A stretch of DNA of 64,000 bases from Gonocerus acuteangulatus (Eukaryota > Arthropoda > Insecta > Hemiptera > Coreidae): positions 72,387,232 through 72,451,231 of the forward strand of contig OX328130.1 of the NCBI GenBank assembly GCA_946811695.1. Direction: 5' to 3'. Positions 21,101 to 31,928 of this stretch are shown here, piece after piece. Made by a program: the position numbers and the translations under genes. The notes below the pieces were generated by a model. That model saw nothing but the letters and a program-made list of their open reading frames with translations. It made no database searches and was not told where the DNA came from. How positions within the stretch are numbered: position 1 is the stretch's first letter; each line of letters begins with the position of its first letter.

Positions 21101-24100
21101 CGCCATGACATAAGCATTTTTAGGATTCTCGTATATTTTCTTAAATATCTTGTAAACGGTTGGGAAATCGTGGCAAGTGGAAGCTAACCCTTCGAAAACA
21201 TACTAAAGTCTACAAAAATGCCGCAAAATCCGCCATGACATAAGCATTTTTAGGATTCTCGTATATTTTCTTAAATATCTTGTAAACGGTTGGGAAATCG
21301 TGGCAAGTGGAAGCTAACCCTTCGAAAACATACTAAAGTCTACAAAAATGCCGCAAAATCCGCCATGACATAAGCATTTTTAGGATTCTCGTATATTTTC
21401 TTAAATATCTTGTAAACGGTTGGGAAATCGTGGCAAGTGGAAGCTAACCCTTCGAAAACATACTAAAGTCTGCAAAAATGCCGCAAAATCCGCCATGACA
21501 TAAGCATTTTTAGGATTCTCGTATATTTTCTTAAATATCTTGTAAACGGTTGGGAAATCGTGGCAAGTGGAAGCTAACCCTTCGAAAACATACTAAAGTC
21601 TACAAAAATGCCGCAAAATCCGCCATGACATAAGCATTTTTAGGATTCTCGTATATTTTCTTAAATATCTTGTAAACGGTTGGGAAATCGTGGCAAGTGG
21701 AAGCTAACCCTTCGAAAACATACTAAAGTCTACAAAAATGCCGCAAAATCCGCCATGACATAAGCATTTTTAGGATTCTCGTATATTTTCTTAAATATCT
21801 TGTAAACGGTTGGGAAATCGTGGCAAGTGGAAGCTAACCCTTCGAAAACATACTAAAGTCTACAAAAATGCCGCAAAATCCGCCATGACATAAGCATTTT
21901 TAGGATTCTCGTATATTTTCTTAAATATCTTGTAAACGGTTGGGAAATCGTGGCAAGTGGAAGCTAACCCTTCGAAAACATACTAAAGTCTACAAAAATG
22001 CCGCAAAATCCGCCATGACATAAGCATTTTTAGGATTCTCGTATATTTTCTTAAATATCTTGTAAACGGTTGGGAAATCGTGGCAAGTGGAAGCTAACCC
22101 TTCGAAAACATACTAAAGTCTACAAAAATGCCGCAAAATCCGCCATGACATAAGCATTTTTAGGATTCTCGTATATTTTCTGAAATATCTTGTAAACGGT
22201 TGGGAAATCGTGGCAAGTGGAAGCTAACCCTTCGAAAACATACTAAAGTCTACAAAAATGCCGCAAAATCCGCCATGACATAAGCATTTTTAGGATTCTC
22301 GTATATTTTCTTAAATATCTTGTAAACGGTTGGGAAATCGTGGCAAGTGGAAGCTAACCCTTCGAAAACATACTAAAGTCTACCAAAATGCCGCAAAATC
22401 CGCCATGACATAAGCATTTTTAGGATTCTCGTATATTTTCTTAAATATCTTGTAAACGGTTGGGAAATCGTGGCAAGTGGAAGCTAACCCTTCGAAAACA
22501 TACTAAAGTCTACAAAAATGCCGCAAAATCCGCCATGACATAAGCATTTTTAGGATTCTCGTATATTTTCTTAAATATCTTGTAAACGGTTGGGAAATCG
22601 TGGCAAGTGGAAGCTAACCCTTCGAAAACATACTAAAGTCTACAAAAATGCCGCAAAATCCGCCATGACATAAGCATTTTTAGGATTCTCGTATATTTTC
22701 TTAAATATCTTGTAAACGGTTGGGAAATCGTGGCAAGTGGAAGCTAACCCTTCGAAAACATACTAAAGTCTACAAAAATGCCGCAAAATCCGCCATGACA
22801 TAAGCATTTTTAGGATTCTCGTATATTTTCTTAAATATCTTGTAAACGGTTGGGAAATCGTGGCAAGTGGAAGCTAACCCTTCGAAAACATACTAAAGTC
22901 TACAAAAATGCCGCAAAATCCGCCATGACATAAGCATTTTTAGGATTCTCGTATATTTTCTTAAATATCTTGTAAACGGTTGGGAAATCGTGGCAAGTGG
23001 AAGCTAACCCTTCGAAAACATACTAAAGTCTACAAAAATGCCGCAAAATCCGCCATGACATAAGCATTTTTAGGATTCTCGTATATTTTCTTAAATATCT
23101 TGTAAACGGTTGGGAAATCGTGGCAAGTGGAAGCTAACCCTTCGAAAACATACTAAAGTCTACAAAAATGCCGCAAAATCCGCCATGACATAAGCATTTT
23201 TAGGATTCTCGTATATTTTCTTAAATATCTTGTAAACGGTTGGGAAATCGTGGCAAGTGGAAGCTAACCCTTCGAAAACATACTAAAGTCTACAAAAATG
23301 CCGCAAAATCCGCCATGACATAAGCATTTTTAGGATTCTCGTATATTTTCTTAAATATCTTGTAAACGGTTGGGAAATCGTGGCAAGTGGAAGCTAACCC
23401 TTCGAAAACATACTAAAGTCTACAAAAATGCCGCAAAATCCGCCATGACATAAGCATTTTTAGGATTCTTGTATATTTTCTTAAATATCTTGTAAACGGT
23501 TGGGAAATCGTGGCAAGTGGAAGCTAACCCTTCGAAAACATACTAAAGTCTACAAAAATGCCGCAAAATCCGCCATGACATAAGCATTTTTAGGATTCTC
23601 GTATATTTTCTTAAATATCTTGTAAACGGTTGGGAAATCGTGGCAAGTGGAAGCTAACCCTTCGAAAACATACTAAAGTCTACAAAAATGCCGCAAAATC
23701 CGCCATGACATAAGCATTTTTAGGATTCTCGTATATTTTCTTAAATATCTTGTAAACGGTTGGGAAATCGTGGCAAGTGGAAGCTAACCCTTCGAAAACA
23801 TACTAAAGTCTACAAAAATGCCGCAAAATCCGCCATGACATAAGCATTTTTAGGATTCTCGTATATTTTCTTAAATATCTTGTAAACGGTTGGGAAATCG
23901 TGGCAAGTGGAAGCTAACCCTTCGAAAACATACTAAAGTCTACAAAAATGCCGCAAAATCCGCCATGATATAAGCATTTTTAGGATTCTCGTATATTTTC
24001 TGAAATATCTTGTAAACGGTTGGGAAATCGTGGCAAGTGGAAGCTAACCCTTCGAAAACATACTAAAGTCTACAAAAATGGTTGTGAAGTAATTTTTAAT

Positions 24101-24250
24101 GGGACGAACTCGAGTCGGAGAAATCAGTGCTTGAAGCTTGAAAAGTGCTGATTTCGTTCCCTTGAACGGTTAATTATGTTTATTTTCCTCCGTTTTTTAT
24201 TGGGTGTTTTTTTTTGTAATTTATATAAGCAGTAAAATGAACTTTCCAGT
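14958..24250 (-). mobile_element. Family F element F1 expanded by an internal satellite
   Basis: On the minus strand the stem-loop end lies at 14958-15000, with a GGGAGG stem and CTAA terminus. The flanking 15000-15090 (AAGGTTGACCTCATGACGCA, GAAGTGCCGACTAGAAAA) is shared with F2, F3 and F4, and the (TA)n tract is at 15097-15146. The satellite follows in the matching orientation. After it, 24081-24240 is collinear with the F body: ATGGGACGAACTCGAGTCGG here against GTGGGACGAGCTCAGTCTGA in the reverse complement of F5. The far end (AGTCCGACTCGC) was not found, so the right limit is approximate. Confidence 0.6.
15747..24080. repeat. 130-bp satellite array, 64 copies
   Basis: Counting from CCGCAAAATCCGCCATGACA at 15761, the unit recurs every 130 bp with no length change. 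The last full copy starts at 23951 and ends at 24080, so 64 units fill exactly 8320 bp. I see only about 16 differences. TGAAATATCT replaces TTAAATATCT in nine units, TGCAAAAATG appears in three, TACCAAAATG in two, and there are single changes near 23470 and 23969. Part of the unit matches the internal region of family F. It encodes nothing. Confidence 0.98.
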
Positions 24251-24264
24251 AATACGAGGTATGC

Positions 24265-24420
24265 GCCAACGGCCATAGCCATGACTAATGCACTGGTTCC
24301 CGTTGATCACCGAAGTTAAGCTAGGTCGGGGGTGGCCAGTACCTGAATGGGTGACCGACCACCTGCTGTTGGGATTATAAAAGGGTGGCAACCTGTAGTT
24401 AGTCCAGCGACAATGGCGCA
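24265..24420 (+). mobile_element. 5S rRNA-headed SINE-like element
   Basis: Positions 24265-24374 read as a 5S rRNA relative: a GCCAACGGCCATAGCC start, the box A region GAAGTTAAGCTAGGTCGG and the box C region GAATGGGTGACCGACC. It is about 110 nt instead of 120 and is diverged, so probably not a functional 5S gene. It leads straight into AAAAGGGTGGCAACCTGTAG, nearly the same tail that follows the tRNA-like head of SINE-C (AAAAGGGTGGTAACCTATAG at 54953). That suggests one SINE lineage with swapped pol III promoters, like the 5S-headed SINE3 group. Confidence 0.7.
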
Positions 24421-24639
24421 GTTGTTAATAGGGCGTAAAAAGAGAAACAAAGTAGATACAAGATACGTAAAATGAGAATTAATGTTGTGTTGTTTATAAT
24501 AAAGCTTTATAAGAGGCCAAAGTAATTTCAGCAACTGTTAGTTTTGTTGTGCACAGTGTCCACGAAATTCTAACTTTTAGATTCAACTAGACGTGGCCCT
24601 AAAAGAAGGTTCTCTGGGGTTAGTAGTAAAATTTTTCTT

Positions 24640-24705
24640 TAATTGCTCCTGAAGATGCGTCAACGAGACGAGAAACATGTAGAGCAAAATAAAGGATTAT
24701 TGCTG
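24640..24705 (+). repeat. CTGAAGATGCGTC...GAAAC core motif
   Basis: The stretch CCTGAAGATGCGTCAACGAG followed by ACGAGAAACATGTAGAGC has CTGAAGA, a GCGTC/GACG stem and GAAAC. It is the same layout as the family H core but a different sequence. Function unknown. Confidence 0.45.
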
Positions 24706-24827
24706 TATGGTACCTGAAGTTAATGAAATCTACCTTCTGCCACATAAAATCCATGATATCAATTCTCAATATTACTCAAATTTCCTTGTTCTTTTTGGGC
24801 AAGAATTAATAATGATTAATTTAAGAG

Positions 24828-24985
24828 GCCCGTTAGCACTTAACCAAAGGTCTTGGGTTCGATTCCCACTATGGGATGGTGGCTTTTTTTTTAAAAAAAG
24901 AAAAGGCATCAGCCCTATCCTGGCTAGAAAAAGGTGGTGACCTATAGATAACCCGTCCCAAAATTATTAATTAATAATAATGGAT
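24828..24985 (+). mobile_element. SINE-C, tRNA-like head
   Basis: The B-box region TTGGGTTCGATTCCCACTAT is followed by a body (GGGATGGTGGC, AGGCATCAGCCCTATCCTGG) and the tail AAAAAGGTGGTGACCTATAG, then (TTAAT)n-like A/T sequence. The second copy at 54855-54995 matches throughout this span. Confidence 0.7.
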
Positions 24986-25384
24986 TTATTAAATAGTATT
25001 AATTAATACACAGATGCTGCGGGTGAGTTTTATATTATAACTCTAATGTCGTTTTAATAGTTCTTTTTGTTTGTAGAATCCTTAAATGGCGCTCTACAGC
25101 TGTATATTTGGGTCAATGACTGTGTTTGTTGTTTCACTTTCATTGGACAAGAGTTCGCTACGTTCCTGACATCACGTAGTAATCTCTGAGAATGGACGAG
25201 GTCAAGGAGTCAGCATCTCCTCAGCGTTCATAATAATAGTAATTTTCGTAACATGGAACTCTGAACTTTGCGTGAATAATGAAAACTGGCCTTAAAAAGC
25301 TGATGATGCTTCAGAAAAGTGTCGAGCATTACCCGACACATAAGCTCTAATGGACGAATGGTAAATTTAAGACCATTCGTTTTT
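24986..25384. other. Unassigned DNA
   Basis: Nothing recognisable. A start codon at 25319 opens a frame into the LINE downstream by chance. Confidence 0.35.
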
Positions 25385-25786
25385 TCTGTTTACATAACTG
25401 ATAAATGGCAAGAATCCTGGTACAACACGACTAACAACAAGGTTCGAGAAATCAAGCATACAGTACAGGAATGGTCATCCAGTAAAAGGTCAAATAGACG
25501 GGAAGAAGTGGTTTTATGCCGTCTAAGGATTGGCCATTCACGACTGACACACTCCTACATTAAGACAAGAAAGGACAGACCGACATGCACATACTGCAAT
25601 ACTCACCTAACAATAAAGCACTTACTGACAGAGTGTAGACTCAGGACAAATTTTAAATTACCCTACAATTTACCGACTTACTTTCCGATAATAGCCAGTA
25701 AATTGATGAAATTATTAAATACCTCATGGATAAACATTTATACAATAACATTTGAAAAAGTAAAAATAACAACAGCCATTTGGTGA
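25385..25786 (+). pseudogene. C-terminal part of an RNase H LINE
   Basis: The frame reads ITDKWQESWYNTTNNKVREI, then REEVVLCRLRIGHSRLTHSY, then CTYCNTHLTIKHLLTEC, ending TAIW and a stop. This is the segment after RNase H, with the conserved RLRIGH-LTH block and CxxC...H...C knuckle, close to the host LINE at 9844 (TIKHLLTECR). RT and RNase H are absent and no 3' UTR or tail is seen, so both ends are lost. Confidence 0.8.
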
Positions 25787-25807
25787 ATTGGATTTTTTAG
25801 GAATTAA

Positions 25808-26959
25808 TCCCGACTCGCAGGAACTGCATCATCTTAGCGAGGTTCCGTTCTTATCTCTAGACTCATTTAAAATGATTAAAATAGAAGCTGTTATTATTTT
25901 TGGTCCACATTTCTAGAAAGCATGAAGATTAGATAGTTAGCCGTCGAGGTGATAAGTAAAGATGGAATGGTTGGGATTCGGCTAAAGAAACCTCAATACG
26001 ATTTTTGTTAAAAAATCTATATTTAGGATGTTTTGGCTACTCATTGGTAGCCTTCGTCAGCAATGAAAGTGCCGGGAGGCAGAGGAGGACCAAAGTTGAC
26101 AGTTCCATCTTTACATTCAAGAAAGGTCTTATTTACGATCTTACCTGGCTGGGTCCCCGCCCTTGGAAGGACCCCGCTAGGCAGTTGAAAAGCTATAGCT
26201 TGGAAATCTATATCTCTAAGATTAAATTGTTTTTCTTATTTTTCTTAACCTGATTTATTATCAAATACATTATCCAACTATAAGCAGTTAAAAAATAACA
26301 AGGCATAAAAACAGACAAAAAGAACAGTTTGAATAAGCGAAATCAATTACTTTAAAGTTTTAAGCACTTATTTCTCCGATTGACATCGTCTAATCAAAAC
26401 TTTTATTAGAACCTTTTTTGTAGAGCATTTAGTAAGCTTTCTATTGGTATTCTTCCGTTTACCAAGATTCTCAACCTTTTTCGAGATATTAAGGAAAGTA
26501 TACAAAGTTAACAAAACTTTTTATGTCTGTTAATAAAATATTTTCTTCTAACCCTTCCTTAACTCCAAACGTCACACAAATTTCAACATATTAGTTTTAA
26601 TGAAAGTAGAACATGCAGAAAATGTTTCAACTGAATCCCATGATTCTAAGTACCCAAACCAAAAACGGTGTTCAAAAACTATTTTTCCAATTTTCTCGAA
26701 AACGGTTAAAGCTATCGCTTTGAAAATGGTTTCATTCGTTTTCCTAGCCCAAGAAGCCTATAAAACGAGTGCTTACAAGCTTATGAACTCAAAAACGTAA
26801 ACGTTACGATTTTTTTTGCGCGCATTTCGCCCCAAACCCCATCTTCCAGTGGACGGATTTTGCTGGTTATCAAACTTGACCTTTCAAATTGAACAACGGA
26901 TTTTTGTACCAAATGTCATCAAAATCGGACCTTTCGTCTTGTACCTAGAGAGCGAACAG

Positions 26960-27018
<59 letters not shown>

Positions 27019-27155
27019 AATTTGAACCACCATCATTTTCCGTCTCTAGGGGTTCTGAAACGCAAAATTTTCTAGTCGGCACTTCTGAATTGCGTCATGA
27101 GATCAACCTTATAAGCGGGGTTCCTCCCTGTGGGGGAGGGAGGAACCGCGCTTAA
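25808..27155 (+). mobile_element. Family F element F2
   Basis: The left end reads CCCGACTCGCAGGAACTGCA then TTAGCGAGGTTCCG. The right end is a strong hairpin (GGTTCCTCCCT, a 7-nt loop, AGGGAGGAACC, near 27118-27147) then GCGCTTAA. The (TA)n tract is at 26965-27016, about 100 bp before the hairpin. The body (ACGGTTAAAGCTATCGCTTT, CGGATTTTGCTGG) matches F3, F4 and F5. Family H sequence occupies about 25920-26090. The two frames at 26600-27025 are read-through and the same pattern appears in F3. Confidence 0.7.
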
Positions 27156-27306
27156 AAGATAATCTCTTTTTGTTGGATTAATGTAAGAAAACAGACTGAA
27201 CATTTAACAATATATAAAATAATCGACAGACACATACTTTTGTATCAATATTGAATTTTATTCCTAAGAATCTAAGAAGAAAGCCGTACTTTTATCACCA
27301 AATGGT

Positions 27307-27660
27307 GAAAAAGATAAAATAAAACAAAAAATAAAATAAAACAAAAAATAAAATAAAACAAAAAATAAAATAAAACAAAAAATAAAACAAAAAATAAATC
27401 AAAAAATATAAAACAAAAAATAAAATAAAACAAAAAATAAAATAAAACAAAAAATAAAATAAATCAAAAAATAAAATAAAACAAAAAATAAAATAAAACA
27501 AAAAATAAAATAAAATAAAAAATAAAATAAAATAAAACAAAAAATAAAATAAAACAAAAAATAAAATAAAATAAATGAAAAAATAAAACAAAAAATAAAA
27601 TAAAACAAAAAATAAAATAAAACAAAAAATAAAATAAAACCAAAAAATAAAATAAAAAAA
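27307..27660. repeat. A-rich 17-bp minisatellite
   Basis: Repeats of AAACAAAAAATAAAATA and close variants run for about 350 bp. Three overlapping minus-strand frames rich in F, Y, I and L are artefacts of this array. Confidence 0.95.
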
Positions 27661-27888
27661 TTCCTACTGATGTTGTGTGGCCAATCCGGACATGGCGATG
27701 AGAAATGCCCACTTTTCAACCGTCAACATACTTAAAAATAAGTATAACAATAGCCTGTTCAGATAAATGTAGAAGATAAGTTGCGCATGCGCGAACGTTT
27801 GTGGGAAATATTTTCTTTCACCCTTCCCTTCTTTTTAGCCATTTGGAAAGCCGTTTGATGATCCAAACTTTACGTAAAATACTATAAC

Positions 27889-28161
27889 CATGGGCGTATA
27901 TAAGGGGGGGCTGAGGGGGCTGCAGCCCCTCCCCGGAATTTTCATTTGATTGTAAAAATGTGTCATAAAAACCTTAAGAATAAATTAAATAAGATCACTT
28001 ATTGAATAAAAAGTAGTTTATTTTAGGCGTAATAGCGTTTTAGTTACCTAAAACTATTCCAAGTTCTAAATTTTTCATATTCCATACCCCGTAAATGGTC
28101 TCAGCCCCCCCCCCCCCCCCCGAAGTTTTCCCAGCCCCTCCCGAAATTATTTCCTACCATG
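27889..28161 (+). mobile_element. Family G hAT-type MITE (G2)
   Basis: CATGGGCGTATATAAG at the left end, a degraded CCATG at the right end, and the 8-bp TSD ACTATAAC at 27881-27888 and 28162-28169. G-rich and C-rich subterminal tracts flank a middle of about 200 bp with AAATAAGATCACTTATTGAA. Confidence 0.9.
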
Positions 28162-28394
28162 ACTATAACAACTGATTTTGTCCCGTTTAGGAGCACGGAA
28201 GACTATGAGAAGTCATGCAAGGGAGATAGTGCTTAATGTTTATCAATACTTAGCCAAAGCTAAGGCTGAAAACAACTAGCTAGAGGGAAAAAGGCGTGGC
28301 CTATATTCCCGGTGCAGGAAAATTCGCAGGAATCCTTCCATCTGTTATAACCTTATCTTAAATAAGTTTAAATTGTTTTTAGCCTTAGCTTTGG

Positions 28395-29215
28395 CTTATG
28401 CCCGGTGCACACTGAGGAAACTGGTTTCATGAAACCGGATTTCCTGAAATTCGTTAAATCGATTTCATGAAACCGGGTTTCATGAAACTGTGTGTGCAGT
28501 AACTTGTGTTTCACGAAACCGGTTTCTTCATTTTGGACCGGGCTAAAAGTTTCATAAAACTCTGGGTGCACCAATCTATGGTTTTCTATCTATGCGTTGC
28601 AAGCACCTTGAGTTTCACGAAACCTGTTTCATGAAACCGGTTTCTTTAGTTTGGACCGGGCTAAAAGTTTCATAAAACTCTGGGTGCACGAATCTATGGT
28701 TTTCTATCTATGCGTTGCAAGCGACTTGAGTTTCACGAAACCTGTTTCATGAAACCTGTTTCTTCATTTTGGACCGGGCTAAAAGTTTCATAAAACTCTG
28801 GGTGCACCAATCTATGGTTTTCTATCTATGCGTTGCAAGCGACTTGAGTTTCACGAAACCTGTTTCATGAAACCGGTTTCTTCAGTTTGGACCGGGCTAA
28901 AAGTTTCATAGAACTCTGGTTGCACGAATCTATGGTTTTCTATCTATGTGTTGCAGGCAACTTGAGTTTCACAAAACCTGTTTCATGAAACTGGTTTCTT
29001 CAGTTTGGACCGGGCTAAAAGTTTCATAGAACTCTGGGTGCTCCAATCTATGGTTTTCTATCTATGCGTTGCAGGCAACTTGAGTTTCAAGAAACCTGTT
29101 TCATGAAACCGGTTTCTTCAGTTTGGACCGGGCTAAAAGTTTCATAGAACTCTGGGTGCGCCAATCTATGGTTTTCTATCTATGCGTTGCAAGCAACTTG
29201 AGTTTCTTCAGTGTT
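28395..29215. repeat. 118-bp tandem array, about 6-7 copies
   Basis: GGACCGGGCTAAAAGTTTCA begins at 28535, 28653, 28771, 28889, 29007 and 29125, exactly 118 bp apart. Partial units lie at both ends. Each unit holds the palindrome GTTTCATGAAAC several bases from related AAACCGG or AAACCTG words. The units differ from each other by a few percent, more than the 130-bp satellite. Confidence 0.95.
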
Positions 29216-29345
29216 CACCGGCCCTAATTATTTCTAAACATTAAACACTATCTCCCTTGCCTGATCTCTCAAAGCCTTCCCCAGTCCTAAACGAGACATA
29301 ATCAGTTGTTATAGCGTTTCACGTAACGTGTAGTTCAAGCATGCG

Positions 29346-29770
29346 GATTTGAACGAGCTATTTGCCCACAATTGGTAAAATACTGTAACAAGCATAATGA
29401 CTAATCCGTTTAGTTAAATATCCGTTCTTCTTCCCCCTTATTCATCATAATTTGGTTAGGCTTTGGGCGTGGTTGGCGTGAGCATGAAACTCGCGTGTCG
29501 GAAGTTCCGGGTTCTGTCTCGACACAAGCACGGAATATGGTATTTGTGAGCTTACGATCGAGTGTCAGCAACTTAAAACTCATCACGAACAACAGAAGAA
29601 TCTTGATAATGAGAAAATTATCTTCAGAATATTTGTCACAATTTCTTATCTATGAAGTAATATAGTATTTTACTTCAAGGTCTTATATACTTCCCTAAAG
29701 GTATATCTTACGCAATTATTGATTCATAAATAAAGATTTTCACTCATCAGTACATAACACACTATCTGTC
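29346..29770. other. Unassigned DNA
   Basis: No recognised feature. The minus-strand frame at 29410-29592 has no domain. Confidence 0.35.
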
Positions 29771-29771
29771 T

Positions 29772-30370
29772 ACAGCTTACTAACAAAACCTATTTGGACT
29801 TACGGAATAGAACCCTGAAGGACAGCCAAGCATTCCAACATCCACCGAATCCAAACATTCCAAACCAAAGTCCTACGTACCATAGTCAATGCTCCTTATT
29901 GTGTTACAAATCGCACCCTCCATAATTACCTAAATATCCCTTTTGTCCAAGACATAATCCCTAGCCGCTTCTCAACCTTCCATAGTAAATTAATCAATCA
30001 TCCTAATCCTATAGCCCAATCCTTATCCAGCACCAATCATCCTTCCTCTACTCCAAGACGTCTTAATAGGAAGTGGCCCCGAGATCTACTAAGACAAAAC
30101 TCATTGTAATTATGGTAATTGAGAGTAAAGTCAATGGATATTTTCTGTCATTATTGCTTAAGTCTTGTTCTTCCTGGTTACTCGCAGGCTATGTTTGGAC
30201 GGTGGTAACTCCATGTCATCCTAGAATCCTTCCTAACAAGGAAGGTATTCGGCTGACAACTGGGGACACCTATGGCATGAACAAGCTACTATTATTAAAT
30301 TACACATTAAAAAATTGTATATTGTAATACACCTATAAATAAATAAACAATTATTATTATTATTATTATT
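29772..30370 (+). mobile_element. Jockey-type LINE fragment with (ATT)n tail
   Basis: The frame reads KPIWTYGIE, then FQTKVLRTIVNAPYCVTNRT, then LHNYLNIPFVQDI and RRLNRKWPRDLL before a stop at 30107-30109. These match the C-terminal region of the LINEs at 31149 and 58615. One in-frame stop lies within the first 15 codons. The 3' UTR ends in CCTATAAATAAATAAACAAT and (ATT)n. No clear TSD was found. Confidence 0.8.
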
Positions 30371-30743
30371 ATGAAATGTATAGATTTTCTTAGAGATTTT
30401 TTTTTGTTGTTGTTTCTTAAGGCTTACCAACCTTTATTTAAGGTTTTATTTAAGGGGTCAGCTAACTTGTGCGTTAAAAATCAACGCCATTTTCTTGAAT
30501 ATATAAATACCAAAAAAAAACAATATTTTTCAATTCTTTATATCTAACGTTTTATAGGGGATGTTAAAGTATCCCAAAAAAAAAGAAAAAAAAAAGAGTT
30601 TCAATTATTCAAAATAAAAATGGCGACGCTGTATCTGACGTACGGAAACACTCTTTTTTCCACGGGCGATAGTCTCCAACCATCAGTTTTTAATCTAGAA
30701 CGAAAAACTAAAATTATTTAGAAAGAAGAAGGTTAAATCTAGT

Positions 30744-31137
30744 TAAGTACGTAGGATTTTTAAGAAATATTAATTTTTTCGAAAATGGTGAACAATTATT
30801 CATTTTCTATTAAATACTACGTCGTAATAATTCAATTAATCAAAAACATCCTACGTACTTTACTAGCAAGTATCATTAAGAAGCTGCAGTTTGAATTTAA
30901 AGTTGATCGGGCAAACATTGAAGACGCCAGAGTATCGCCTGATTTGAAACACATAGTTTTGAAAAAACGAATTTAAGGTTTAATGTTCTGAAATGTTCAT
31001 ATTTTTCCTATTTCATTTTTTTTTTTGCATAGTTTCTTGTAATAAAGATTTAATGTCGGTTATTTTGCATTAACCATAAAGTGCAAGCATTCATCCAAAA
31101 ATGCTCTCATAGATTGAATGAAACTTTTAATTTTTTA
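30744..31137 (+). repeat. Family E repeat, split by a LINE
   Basis: A short inverted repeat AAGTACGTAGGATTTTT / AAAAACATCCTACGTACTT spans 30744-30861. The adjacent 30850-31000 (TACTTTACTAGCAAGTATCA, GAAGCTGCAGTTTGAATTTA) matches the reverse complement of 41700-41920. The LINE at 31149-31916 lies just after it, and E-type sequence may continue past 31929. The short frames at 30785 and 41670 come from this repeat and are not called. Confidence 0.5.
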
Positions 31138-31148
31138 ATATTCCTATC

Positions 31149-31695
31149 CAATCTCAACCGGAGATCATGCCCTTCTGTACATCTCAATAACACTCCACTA
31201 CCAGTATCCAGGGAGGTTCGATATCTAGGATTATACCTTGACAGCCGACTGACATGGAACCCTCACACGAGACTGAAAAGACAAGAACTGAACAAACGAT
31301 ACGGACTACTTAGACGACTCCTTGGACCCTTATCTGAATTATCAATACAGAACAAATTAACGATATACAAAACAATCATTCGGCCAATATGGACATACGG
31401 ACTTGAACTCTGGGGATCTGCAAAACCATCTAACATCAACAGAATACAGGCATTCCAGTCAAAAGTACTTGGTAAAATTGTAAATGCACCTTTCTATGTT
31501 TCCAACAAAACCCTTCACAATGACCTCAACATCCCATTTGTCCTAGACCTTGCTAAAACCCGATTCCAAATGTTCCACTCCAAATTGTCCTACCATCCTA
31601 ATCCTGAAGGTCTATCTTTATCGTCCCGATCCCAACCAGACAATCCTCCCAGGCGGCTCAAGAGACAGTGGCCACGAGACAATTTACTCACCTAA
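31149..31695 (+). pseudogene. RT C-terminal region of a Jockey-type LINE
   Basis: From about the LINE boundary the frame reads REVRYLGLYLDSRLTW, then YKTIIRPIWTYGLELWGSAK, then VLGKIVNAPFYVSNKTLHND and RRLKRQWPRDNLL before a stop. YLG-LDSRLTW and IRPIWTYG-LWG are the usual blocks after the FADD motif in Jockey RTs. The frame upstream of 31149 (from the ATG at 31081) is target DNA, so that start is accidental. Catalytic RT motifs are absent. Confidence 0.9.
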
Positions 31696-31916
31696 CCGTA
31701 TCATGATCATTCAAATAGTTATTTAGACAGCCACGGAAGTGCCAACAATGGTTGGCTCCTTCCAAATTTGTATGGTTTTTATTTTATTTTATTTTTTTTT
31801 TTACTTTAACCGTTTTGTTCAATTTATTACATTATGTATCTGTATCAACAAACTTGATAATTGTACGTATAATAATTTGTACAGATTTCAAATAAAAAAG
31901 TTAATAAAAAAAAAAA
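31149..31916 (+). mobile_element. 5'-truncated Jockey-type LINE with 12-bp TSD
   Basis: TSD AATATTCCTATC at 31137-31148 and 31917-31928. The insert holds the RT C-terminal region, a 3' UTR of about 220 bp (GTTGGCTCCTTCCAAAT, TTGTACAGATTTCAAATAAA) and a poly(A) tail. The 3' UTR matches that of the LINE at 57373, so both belong to one subfamily. Confidence 0.92.
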
Positions 31917-31928
31917 AATATTCCTATC

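Larger units (their letters stand above)
27775..29345. mobile_element. Family O TIR element with an internal 118-bp array and nested G2
   Basis: The left arm includes GTTGCGCATGCGCGAACG and the region ACTGATTTTGTCCCGTTTAG. The reverse complement of the right arm has ACTGATTATGTCTCGTTTAG and GCAAGGGAGATAGTGTTTAA. The arms pair over roughly 150 bp. A related single arm lies at 54185-54440 on the other strand. The hAT MITE G2 sits in the left arm (TSD ACTATAAC) and was added later. No coding region was seen; the superfamily is not determined. Confidence 0.6.

Noticed and set aside
15761..24080. CRISPR-like array
   Set aside because: The repeats are contiguous 130-bp units without unique spacers in a eukaryotic repeat context.
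15761..24080. CENP-B box in the satellite unit
   Set aside because: TTCGAAAAC occurs, but the remainder of the consensus (A then CGGG at the right spacing) is absent.
24265..24374. Functional 5S rRNA gene
   Set aside because: About 10 nt too short, diverged, not in a tandem 5S cluster, and joined to a SINE-like tail.
26600..27025. Two plus-strand frames with mirror-image relatives at 37265-37684
   Set aside because: Similarity comes from the shared family F body; stops and shifts differ among F4 and F5, so there is no sign of coding constraint.
27295..27719. Three minus-strand frames rich in F, Y, I and L resembling membrane proteins
   Set aside because: Pure read-through of an A-rich 17-bp minisatellite.
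30785..30976. Short frame sharing VSPDL with one at 41670-41858
   Set aside because: Both lie in family E repeats; the resemblance is explained by DNA repeat homology over a short stretch with no domain.
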